From an uncultured Pseudomonadota bacterium (lineage in GTDB: Bacteria; Pseudomonadota; Gammaproteobacteria; Burkholderiales; Usitatibacteraceae), in contig CAMPHL010000200.1 of assembly GCA_946885905.1 (NCBI GenBank), positions 1 through 5,590 of the forward strand: 5,590 nucleotides of DNA, given 5' to 3'. How positions within the stretch are numbered: the stretch's first letter is position 1; each line of letters begins with the position of its first letter. The notes beneath the pieces were generated by a model. That model saw nothing but the letters and a program-made list of their open reading frames with translations, searched no databases and was not told the origin of the DNA. Made by a program: the position numbers and the translations under genes. Below, one piece after another: positions 1-5,443 of this stretch.

Positions 1-13
1 CGCGCCTAGGAGA

Positions 14-43
14 GACCTGGCACAAGTACCTGTCCCGTACCTG
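14..43. repeat. Short GTACCTG direct repeats and quasi-palindrome at left edge
   Basis: Two exact GTACCTG copies start at 26 and 37 (11-nt period), and a related GACCTGG lies at 14-20. GGCACAAGTACCTGTCCC (19-36) is an imperfect palindrome centred on GTAC: 14 of its 18 positions agree with its own reverse complement. The stretch lies just past the stop codon of the leftward holin-family gene. There is no T-run on that strand, so it does not look like a standard intrinsic terminator. It resembles short dispersed intergenic repeats of the 'acctgtccc' kind found in many proteobacteria, but that resemblance is from memory and the element is cut by the window edge. Confidence 0.35.
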
Positions 44-51
44 GCCCCGGT

Positions 52-402
52 TCAGTTTTTCCTTGGGAAGAGGAGCCAGCTCGTGATCAGTGTGATCAGG
101 CTATAGAGGACCGAGCCGATCAGCGCCGCCCAAAAGCCTGTGACACGGAAACCGGACACGATTTCCGCGGCGAGCCAGAACATCAGGGCGTTGATCACGA
201 AGAGGAAGAGCCCGAGGGTGAGGACCGTGACGGGCAGTGTGAGGAGAACGAGCAGCGGCCGGATGAGCGCGTTGACCAATCCCAGCACCAGCGCGGCGAG
301 CATTGCGGCCCAGAAGCTCGCTACCGTGACGCCGGGGTAGAGGTAAGCCACCAGCAGAAGCGCTGCGGCGTTGATGATCCAGCGGGCGATGAGACTCAGC
401 AT
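52..402 (-). CDS. Phage holin family / YvlD-like small membrane protein
   Basis: This 116-residue protein is almost entirely hydrophobic and fits the Phage_holin_4_2 (PF04020, COG1950, YvlD-like) family. Predicted membrane helices by eye are at about residues 4-22, 29-46, 50-77 and 88-112, ending in a short basic tail (FPRKN). The central stretch GLVNALIRPLLVLLTLPVTV (41-60) followed by LTLGLFLFVINALMFW is the recognisable family core. Despite the name, members are common chromosomal inner-membrane proteins of unknown role, and nothing here suggests a prophage. The ATG lies 2 nt after the hemH stop codon (TGACCATG), with a GGAG 8 nt upstream inside hemH, so it is very probably co-transcribed and translationally coupled with hemH. 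Family assignment is firm; function is unknown. Confidence 0.88.
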   Translation of the reverse strand: MLSLIARWIINAAALLLVAYLYPGVTVASFWAAMLAALVLGLVNALIRPLLVLLTLPVTVLTLGLFLFVINALMFWLAAEIVSGFRVTGFWAALIGSVLYSLITLITSWLLFPRKN

Positions 403-404
403 GG

Positions 405-1433
405 TCAGAACTCCGGCTTGGGTCGGGGTGGCGGGGTCCAGTCCTGGAGGTTTTCGAGCGCGATGATCGACAGCGCCGCCATCCAGGCCTTGGTGTCGTT
501 GGTCGTGGGGATGTAGTTGAATTCCTTGCCGCCGGCCCCGGTGAACACGGCTTTGCCTTCGATCGCGATCTCCTCCAGGGTCTCGAGGCAATCGGTGGCG
601 AACCCCGGGCAGGCCACGTCCACGCGCCCCACGCCCTCCTTGCCGAGCCCGGCCAGGGTGTCCGCGGTATAGGGCTTCAGCCACTCGGCCGCGCCGAAGC
701 GCGACTGGAAGGCGATCACGGTGCGCTGGTCCATCCACCCCAGCTCCTCGGCGATGAGCTTGCCGCTCTCCAGGCACTGTTCGCGATAGGGATCGCCCGC
801 ATCGGCGATCGCCTTGGGGATGCCATGGAAGGAGAGCAGCAGCCTGTCCGGGCGGCCGTGCTTCTCCCAGTATTGGTTGATGTTCTTCGCGATCGCCTTG
901 GCGTACGCGCGGTGGGCGTGGAAATCCTTCAGCACCCTCAGGGGCGGCGCGGGTTTCCACTTGCGCAGCGCCTTGTCCACCGCGTCCTGCACGCTGCCCG
1001 TGGTGCTGTCGGCGTACTGCGGGTACATCGGGATCACCACCACGCGGTCGCAGCCCTTCTCGCGCAGCGCCGCGAGGCCGTCGCGCACGGAGGGCTTGCC
1101 GTAGCGCATGGCGGCGAAGACCGGGACGTTGGCGCGCAGCCGCTCGCCGATCGAGCCGCGCAGCAATTGCGCCTGGCGCTCGTGGTAAACGCGAAGGGGC
1201 GATCCCTCGTTGGTCCAGATGGCGGCGTACTTCTTCGCCGTCTTGCCGGGCCGGAAGGGCAGCACCAGGAGATGAAGGATCGGCAGCCACGCGAGCCGGG
1301 GCAGCGTGACGACGCGCGGGTCCGAGAGGAACTCGCGCAGGTACCTGCGCACGGCACCCGGCGTTGGCGCCTCGGGAGTGCCCAGGTTGACGAGCAGCAC
1401 GCCCGGGGCGGGCGCGCCGGCGTTTTCGGCCAT
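405..1433 (-). CDS. hemH: Ferrochelatase (protoheme ferro-lyase)
   Basis: The 342-residue product inserts Fe2+ into protoporphyrin IX, the last step of protoheme synthesis; bacterial forms are soluble or peripheral at the inner membrane. The N-terminal GVLLVNLGTPEAPTPGAV (11-28) is the family opening. The metal-site region SFHGIPK (201-207) has the conserved His at 203, followed by QSRFG (243-247). CPGFATDCLETLEEI (275-289) places the conserved acidic residue at Glu284. The length is normal for the proteobacterial enzyme, and there is no 2Fe-2S C-terminal extension; the end is a proline-rich tail (DWTPPPRPKPEF). The ATG at 1433 gives MAENAGAPAP before the conserved block. A GTG at 1535 would add 34 low-complexity residues unlike the family, so I reject it. 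No clear Shine-Dalgarno precedes the ATG. The gene lies downstream of hrcA and just before a holin-family gene. Confidence 0.97.
   Translation of the reverse strand: MAENAGAPAPGVLLVNLGTPEAPTPGAVRRYLREFLSDPRVVTLPRLAWLPILHLLVLPFRPGKTAKKYAAIWTNEGSPLRVYHERQAQLLRGSIGERLRANVPVFAAMRYGKPSVRDGLAALREKGCDRVVVIPMYPQYADSTTGSVQDAVDKALRKWKPAPPLRVLKDFHAHRAYAKAIAKNINQYWEKHGRPDRLLLSFHGIPKAIADAGDPYREQCLESGKLIAEELGWMDQRTVIAFQSRFGAAEWLKPYTADTLAGLGKEGVGRVDVACPGFATDCLETLEEIAIEGKAVFTGAGGKEFNYIPTTNDTKAWMAALSIIALENLQDWTPPPRPKPEF
411..414 (-). promoter_or_regulatory. Ribosome binding site of the holin-family gene, inside hemH
   Basis: GGAG on the minus strand, 8 nt before the ATG at 402, lies within the last hemH codons. 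It supports the chosen start and, with the 2-nt gap to the hemH stop, suggests coupled translation. Confidence 0.6.
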
Positions 1434-1489
1434 GGAGTTCTTGTTGTTCGAGTGGGAAGGGCTAGGGCGTTCGGAGGGCGCAGCAGCGG

Positions 1490-1503
1490 CCCCGCTTGCG
1501 GGG
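1490..1503 (-). other. GC-rich perfect stem-loop in the hrcA-hemH spacer
   Basis: CCCCGC-AA-GCGGGG on the minus strand is a perfect 6-bp stem with a 2-nt loop, about 55 nt upstream of the hemH ATG. It lies in the 141-bp spacer 1434-1574 between the hrcA stop and the hemH start. No T-run follows it, so it is not a canonical intrinsic terminator; it could slow polymerase, protect or process an hrcA-hemH transcript, or be incidental in GC-rich DNA. The same spacer holds three CCTCCGA copies (minus-strand reading; plus-strand positions 1471-1477, 1512-1518, 1563-1569) and a perfect 10-bp palindrome GTGTCGACAC at 1526-1535. I see no convincing hemH promoter in the spacer. Confidence 0.45.
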
Positions 1504-1574
1504 ATGCGACCTCGGAGGACGCCCAGTGTCGACACGTTGCTGCATGAACTTGTCGTGATGGATCGGAGGCTCTA

Positions 1575-2585
1575 CTAGTGTTGCGAGAGCGCGGTGGACA
1601 TCAGCTTCGCCGTCACGTCCACGATCGGGATCACGCGCTCGTAGGCCATGCGCGTGGGGCCGATCACGCCGACCGTGCCCACCACCTGGCCGTCCACCTC
1701 GTAGGGCGCCACGACCATCGACCACTCGTCGAGCGGCACGCGCGTGGACTCTCCGCCGATGAAGATCTTCACCCCCTCGGCCCGCTCGCTCTGCTCGAGC
1801 AGGTCCAGGAGCGCCGTCTTGGTCTCGAAGAGGTCGAAGAGCCTGCGCAGCTGCTGCATGTCCGAGGGCAGGCCGAGCAGGTTGCGCTCGCCCGAGATCA
1901 CCACGCCGTCGACGGGCTGCCGGATGCCCTCGCTGCCCACGGCGATCGCGGCCTGCATGAGCGAGGAGATGTCGCGGTGCAGATCCAGGAGCTCGGCCCG
2001 TACGCGCGTGCGCAGTTGCCCGAAGTCCAGCCCCGCGTAATGCTGGTTCACGAAATTGGTCGCCTCCTGCAGTTGCGAGGCGGTGTACGTACGGTCGGTG
2101 ACGAGGACCCGGTTCTGCACCTCGCCGTCGCTCGCCACGATGATGAGCAGCACCCGCCGCTCGGTGAGCGCGAGGAACTCCACGTGCCGCAGGACCGCAG
2201 CGTCGCGCCGCGGTGCCACCACGATGCCGGCGAAGTGCGTGAGGTCCGAGAGCATCTGCGAGGCAGCGGCCACCAGCCGGTGCGGGTCGTCGGGCGCCAG
2301 CGACTCGGTGAGCTGCTTGCGCTCGCCCTCCTGGATCGGCTGGACGGTGAGCAGCGTATCCACGAAGTAGCGGTAGCCCTTGGGCGTGGGCACGCGGCCG
2401 GCGGAGGTGTGCGGGCTCGCCACGAAACCCATCTCCTCGAGGTCGGCCATCACGTTGCGGATGGTGGCCGGCGAAAGCTCCAGGCTGCAGGCGCGCGAAA
2501 GGGAACGCGAGCCAACGGGCTGTCCATCGACGATGTATCGCTCGACGAGCACCTTGAGCAGGGACTGAGCGCGTTCAGAGAGCAT
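1575..2585 (-). CDS. hrcA: Heat-inducible transcription repressor HrcA
   Basis: This is a full-length 336-residue HrcA, the dimeric repressor that binds CIRCE operators at groE and/or dnaK promoters and is kept active by GroEL. The N-terminal winged helix includes [19 protein letters not shown] (37-55), followed by the wing and family signature [20 protein letters not shown] (57-76). The middle is the GAF-like and dimerisation region, with [16 protein letters not shown] (225-240). The C-terminal block has KIFIGGES (273-280) and [17 protein letters not shown] (303-319), both typical of HrcA. The start is set by alignment to the family ([18 protein letters not shown]) and by AGGA 6 nt upstream. 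It is transcribed divergently from nadK across 33 bp, with hemH downstream on the same strand. No CIRCE inverted repeat is visible here, so autoregulation by that route is not supported by this window. Confidence 0.97.
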   Translation of the reverse strand: MLSERAQSLLKVLVERYIVDGQPVGSRSLSRACSLELSPATIRNVMADLEEMGFVASPHTSAGRVPTPKGYRYFVDTLLTVQPIQEGERKQLTESLAPDDPHRLVAAASQMLSDLTHFAGIVVAPRRDAAVLRHVEFLALTERRVLLIIVASDGEVQNRVLVTDRTYTASQLQEATNFVNQHYAGLDFGQLRTRVRAELLDLHRDISSLMQAAIAVGSEGIRQPVDGVVISGERNLLGLPSDMQQLRRLFDLFETKTALLDLLEQSERAEGVKIFIGGESTRVPLDEWSMVVAPYEVDGQVVGTVGVIGPTRMAYERVIPIVDVTAKLMSTALSQH

Positions 2586-2603
2586 GGGCGGTCCTATTTT
2601 AAT
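2574..2603 (+). promoter_or_regulatory. Candidate nadK promoter (weak)
   Basis: TTTAAT at 2598-2603 matches 5 of 6 bases of the sigma70 -10 hexamer. TTCAGA at 2574-2579, 18 bp upstream inside the hrcA start region, matches 4 of 6 of the -35. A second TTTAAT occurs at 2606-2611 without a good partner. If used, transcription would start near 2610, about 9 nt before the nadK ATG, leaving an almost leaderless message. The AT-rich patch stands out in this GC-rich window, but the call is inference. Confidence 0.35.
2592..2595 (-). promoter_or_regulatory. hrcA ribosome binding site
   Basis: AGGA on the minus strand with 6 nt to the ATG at 2585. It supports the annotated hrcA start. Confidence 0.6.
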
Positions 2604-2607
2604 GATT

Positions 2608-2636
2608 TAATTGCGGCCATGCCCACCGCATTCAAG
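2608..2636 (-). promoter_or_regulatory. Candidate sigma32 (RpoH) heat-shock promoter of hrcA
   Basis: On the minus strand, CTTGAA (2631-2636) is followed after 14 bp by CCGCAATTA (2608-2616). The known sigma32 consensus is CTTGAA, 13-15 bp, CCCCATnTa. The -35 match is perfect and the -10 matches 6 of 8 defined bases. Predicted initiation near 2601 leaves a leader of about 16 nt containing the AGGA site. A caution is that the CTTGAA complement encodes the Phe5-Lys6 codons of nadK, a position often FK in that family, so the -35 may be coincidental. The sigma70 alternatives on this strand are poorer (TTGAAT, 19 bp, TTAAAT). Confidence 0.4.
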
Positions 2637-3494
2637 TCCGTCGCGATCGTCGGAAAGAGCGATGCCGCGAGCCTTCCGGACAGCCTCGACCAGATCTCCG
2701 CGGTGCTGCGCGCGCGGGGCCTGAAGATCGCGATGGACCCGGCCACGGCGGGCGTTTCACGCGTGAAGCCCGATACAGTCGCGGAGGTCGCGCAGCTGCC
2801 GGCGCGCTCGGACCTGTGCATCGTCGTGGGCGGCGACGGCTCGCTCATCGCCTGCGCACGCCTCATGGCCGAGCACGGCGTTCCGCTGGTGGGCGTGAAC
2901 CTCGGGCGCCTGGGCTTCCTCACCGACATCCCGGCGGATTCGGCAGCCACCAGCATCGAGTCGATCCTCGACGGCGAATTCACCCCCGAGAGCCGGTTGC
3001 TCCTCGAAGGCTCGGTGCGCCGCGGCCGGAAAGTCGTCGAGCGATCGCTCGCGGTGAACGACATCGTGGTGAGCCGCGGCGCCATGGGCAGCATGATCGA
3101 GTTCGCCGTCACGGTGGACGGAGAGTTCATCTACAGCCTGCGCGCGGACGGCCTCATCGTCGCCACACCCACGGGCTCGACGGCCTATGCGCTTTCCGCG
3201 GGCGGGCCGATCCTGCACCCGGCGCTCTCGGCCATCGCGCTCGTCCCCATCTCGCCGCACACGCTCTCCAACCGCCCGGTGGCGATCCGCAGCACCTCGC
3301 GCATCGAGGTGACGCTCGTGCGCGGCGAGGGGGCGCGCGCGAACTTCGACGTGCAGGCGCACTACGAGCTCGAGCCCGGCGACGTGGTCGCGGTCCAGGT
3401 GGCCCCCAAGCCCGCCACGCTGCTGCATCCCAAGGGTTATCGCTACTTCGCGATGTTGCGCCAGAAGCTTCGCTGGCACGAGCGGGCTTCCTGA
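2619..3494 (+). CDS. nadK: NAD kinase
   Basis: This 291-residue enzyme phosphorylates NAD to NADP in the cytosol, using ATP or polyphosphate depending on the family member. The nucleotide-binding motif GGDGS is at 71-75 with the catalytic Asp at 73, in the context SDLCIVVGGDGSLIACAR. It is followed by GVNLGRLGFLTDI (92-104), the Asn-Asp pair at 147-148 (LAVNDIVVS), and the NAD-binding core RADGLIVATPTGSTAYALSA (175-194). The C-terminus HPKGYRYFAMLRQKLRW matches the end of proteobacterial NadK, and the length is as expected (E. coli about 292). The ATG at 2619 gives MPTAFKSVAIVGK, aligned with the family start; no other usual start codon lies in frame in the spacer. No Shine-Dalgarno is visible upstream. 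It is divergent from hrcA and precedes recN, with a structured 212-bp spacer between. Confidence 0.97.
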   Translation: MPTAFKSVAIVGKSDAASLPDSLDQISAVLRARGLKIAMDPATAGVSRVKPDTVAEVAQLPARSDLCIVVGGDGSLIACARLMAEHGVPLVGVNLGRLGFLTDIPADSAATSIESILDGEFTPESRLLLEGSVRRGRKVVERSLAVNDIVVSRGAMGSMIEFAVTVDGEFIYSLRADGLIVATPTGSTAYALSAGGPILHPALSAIALVPISPHTLSNRPVAIRSTSRIEVTLVRGEGARANFDVQAHYELEPGDVVAVQVAPKPATLLHPKGYRYFAMLRQKLRWHERAS

Positions 3495-3503
3495 GCCTGC
3501 TCG
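3479..3503 (+). other. Stem-loop across the nadK stop codon
   Basis: CGAGCGGGC (3479-3487) pairs with GCCTGCTCG (3495-3503) as a 9-bp stem with one G-U pair, around a 7-nt loop TTCCTGA that contains the nadK stop codon. No T-run follows, so it is not a classic Rho-independent terminator, but it could define or protect the nadK mRNA 3' end. The larger inverted repeat begins 20 nt further on. Confidence 0.4.
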
Positions 3504-3522
3504 CTTCGCGCGTAGCCGGCCG

Positions 3523-3679
3523 GGAACACGGATGAAACGGATAAAGCGGATGAACACGGATGAGGCAAAGGCCCCGGCCTGTCGTGCCTCGCGCTCGGCT
3601 GCAACACGGATAGTCCACGGACACAATCCTGGTTGGTTTTATCCGTGTCCATCCGTTTTATCCGTTTCATCCGTGTTCC
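3523..3679. repeat. Long imperfect inverted repeat of CGGAT units between nadK and recN
   Basis: The left arm (3523-3561) and right arm (3641-3679) are 39 nt each and complementary at 37 positions; the outer 23 bp are perfect. The two differences (3546/3656 and 3553/3649) give one G-U pair and one A-C mismatch in RNA from either strand. Each arm is itself a tandem array: CGGAT recurs four times at 9-10 nt spacing, with outer ends reading GGAACACGGATGAAACGG. The 79-nt loop contains a nested GC hairpin and another AACACGGAT. The unit ends 27 nt before the recN ATG, so a nadK-recN read-through transcript would carry it. It could be a dispersed intergenic or MITE-like repeat, a transcript-end or stability structure, or a cruciform. 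No ORF is evident in it. The structure is certain; the role is unknown. Confidence 0.85.
3562..3590. other. Nested GC hairpin in the loop of the inverted repeat
   Basis: GAGGCA (3562-3567) pairs perfectly with TGCCTC (3585-3590), and inside it AGGCC (3569-3573) pairs with GGCCT (3576-3580) around a CC loop. It begins directly after the left arm, so the whole element could fold as a long stem carrying a side hairpin. It has no T-run. Confidence 0.5.
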
Positions 3680-3706
3680 AAAGCTTCTCGTCCGCATAAC
3701 TCGAAG

Positions 3707-5422
3707 ATGCTGCGCGCACTCTCCATCAGGGATTACGTGATCGTCGAGCGCCTCGACCTGGAGCTGGCCGACGGCTTCACGGCGCTCACGGGAGAGACGG
3801 GCGCGGGCAAGTCGATCCTGGTCGACGCCCTGGCGCTGGCCCTCGGTGGCCGGGCCGACGCGGGCGTCGTGCGCGCGGGCACGGCGAAGGCCGACGTGAG
3901 CGCCGATTTCGATGCCGCGAACCTGGAGGATGTGCGCCAGTGGCTCGCCGCCCAGGAGCTGGAAGAAGCCGATGGGGCGTGCATCGTACGCCGCACGATC
4001 GATGCCTCGGGCCGCTCGCGGGCCTTCGTGAACGGCCGTCCGGCCACGGTCGCGCAACTGAAGGAGCTGGGCGAGATGCTGGTGGACATCCATGGCCAGC
4101 ACGACCACCAGCTGCTGGGCAAGCGCGAGCGGCAGCGCCAATTGCTCGATGCCTTCGCCGGCGCCACCACCCTCGCCGCGGAAGTCGCGCAGCGCTACGC
4201 CGCATGGCGGCGCGCGGCCGACCAGCGCCAGGCGCGCGAGAGCGCGCAGAGGACCTCCGCGCGCGAGCGCGAGCTTCTCTCCCACGAGATTCGCGATCTC
4301 GAAGCGCTCGCCTTCGAAGCGGCCCGGTGGCACGAGGACCAGGCCGAGCACCGGCGCCTGGCCCACGCGCAGGAGCTGATCGCGACCGTGTCCGAATGCG
4401 CCGAGGCGCTGGACGAATCGGATTCGGCCGCGGCCAACGTGCTGGCCCACGCCTCGGCGCGCCTTGCCGCTGCGGCTGCGCTCGATCCGGGGCTGGAGGA
4501 GGTGCGGCGCGAAGCCCAGTCGGCCGCGGAGCAGGCGCGCGAGGCGGCCCAGCAGCTGCGCCGCTACCTTCAGCGCCTGGAGGTGGACCCGGGGCGCCTG
4601 GGCCAGCTCGACGCGCGCATCAAGGCCGTTATCGACAGCGCACGCAAGTACCGCGTCGAGCCGGCGGAGCTTCCTGCCGCGCTCGCGGAGCGGCGCGATC
4701 GACTGGCGCAACTCGGCGGCGAGGAGAGCCTCGAGGCGCTGCGCGCGCAGGAGGCCGCGAACGAAAAGGCGTTCCGAGAAAGCGCGGCGAAGTTGAGCCA
4801 GGCGAGGCGCGAGGCGGCGCGCAAGTTGGGCGCCGAAGTCACCGCGACGATGCAGCGCCTCGCGATGGCGGGCGGCAAGCTGGAGGTCGCCCTGGAGCCG
4901 CTGGACCGGACATCGGCCGGGGGCCTCGAAGCCGTCGAGCTTCGCGTGGCCGCGCACGCGGGACAGCCGCTCGCTCCGCTCGCGAAAGTCGCCTCGGGAG
5001 GCGAGCTCTCGCGACTGTCCCTCGCGGTGCAGGTCCTTCTCTCGGGCAAGGCATCGGTGCCCACGCTCGTGTTCGACGAGGTCGACTCCGGCATCGGCGG
5101 AGGCGTCGCCGAGGTCGTGGGCCAGCTCCTGCAGTCGCTCGGCCGCCACCACCAGGTGCTCTCGGTCACGCACCTGCCGCAAGTCGCGGTGCATGCGCGT
5201 TCCCAGCTCCGGGTGGCCAAGCGGCCCGGCGCGCGCGGCACCGTCGCCTCGGTCGAGCCCCTGGACGCTGCCGAGCGGGTGGACGAGATCGCGCGCATGC
5301 TGGGCGGGATCAAGGTCACCGAGACCACCCGGCGCCACGCGGACGAGATGTTGCAAAACGCCCGCTCTGCGGGTACACAAGTACGCAAGGAGAAGGGGAA
5401 GGCGGCTGCCGGGCGATCCTGA
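3707..5422 (+). CDS. recN: DNA repair protein RecN
   Basis: This 571-residue protein is an SMC-like ATPase that acts at DNA double-strand breaks in recombinational repair on the nucleoid. The N-terminal head carries Walker A GETGAGKS (29-36) and FVNGRPATVAQLKELGEMLVDIHGQHDHQLL (107-137, the RecN block). Two Ala/Glu/Arg-rich coiled-coil arms follow, at about 155-235 and 265-375. The C-terminal head has the ABC signature SGGELSR (430-436), Walker B VFDEVDSGIGG (455-465, Asp457 and Glu458) and the switch His in VTHLPQVA (His489). The start MLRALSIRDYVIVERLDLEL aligns with the family; only a weak purine run (GAAG) precedes the ATG. E. coli RecN is 553 residues; the extra length here is mainly a basic tail after MLQNAR (QVRKEKGKAAAGRS). 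I see no LexA-type CTGT-N8-ACAG box upstream. A patatin-like gene follows after 21 nt. Confidence 0.97.
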   Translation: MLRALSIRDYVIVERLDLELADGFTALTGETGAGKSILVDALALALGGRADAGVVRAGTAKADVSADFDAANLEDVRQWLAAQELEEADGACIVRRTIDASGRSRAFVNGRPATVAQLKELGEMLVDIHGQHDHQLLGKRERQRQLLDAFAGATTLAAEVAQRYAAWRRAADQRQARESAQRTSARERELLSHEIRDLEALAFEAARWHEDQAEHRRLAHAQELIATVSECAEALDESDSAAANVLAHASARLAAAAALDPGLEEVRREAQSAAEQAREAAQQLRRYLQRLEVDPGRLGQLDARIKAVIDSARKYRVEPAELPAALAERRDRLAQLGGEESLEALRAQEAANEKAFRESAAKLSQARREAARKLGAEVTATMQRLAMAGGKLEVALEPLDRTSAGGLEAVELRVAAHAGQPLAPLAKVASGGELSRLSLAVQVLLSGKASVPTLVFDEVDSGIGGGVAEVVGQLLQSLGRHHQVLSVTHLPQVAVHARSQLRVAKRPGARGTVASVEPLDAAERVDEIARMLGGIKVTETTRRHADEMLQNARSAGTQVRKEKGKAAAGRS

Positions 5423-5433
5423 CCGCCCCCCGG

Positions 5434-5437
5434 GGAG
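5434..5437 (+). promoter_or_regulatory. Ribosome binding site of the patatin-like gene
   Basis: GGAG, within the purine run GGGGAGAGG (5432-5440), lies 6 nt before the ATG at 5444. It fixes that start and supports translation from a recN read-through message. Confidence 0.65.
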
Positions 5438-5443
5438 AGGCGC

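Noticed and set aside
52..402. Prophage remnant, suggested by the holin-family name
   Set aside because: No other phage gene is nearby, and PF04020 proteins are common chromosomal membrane proteins; the gene is coupled to hemH.
1434..1535. Extended hemH start at the GTG at 1535
   Set aside because: It adds 34 Ser/Ala/Pro-rich residues unlike ferrochelatases; the ATG at 1433 gives the normal N-terminus.
1578..2618. Long plus-strand open frame across hrcA joined to the nadK frame
   Set aside because: The part before 2619 is antisense to hrcA and is His/Arg-rich without family features; NAD kinase homology begins at the 2619 ATG.
3523..3679. CRISPR array
   Set aside because: The repeated CGGAT units are 9-10 nt apart with no unique spacers of CRISPR length, and the two arms are inverted rather than direct.
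3641..3679. Simple Rho-independent terminator after nadK
   Set aside because: The stem is very long with a 79-nt loop, and no T-run follows the right arm, so the usual terminator form is not met.
3714..3720. Half CIRCE-like GCACTC near the recN start
   Set aside because: No matching GAGTGC partner at the required 9-nt spacing, and it lies in recN coding sequence.
3443..5380. Long open frame on the minus strand opposite recN (645 codons)
   Set aside because: It lies antisense to a full-length recN with every ATPase motif, has Arg/Ala/Leu-rich low-complexity translation and no recognisable domain. Such shadows are expected in GC-rich coding DNA.
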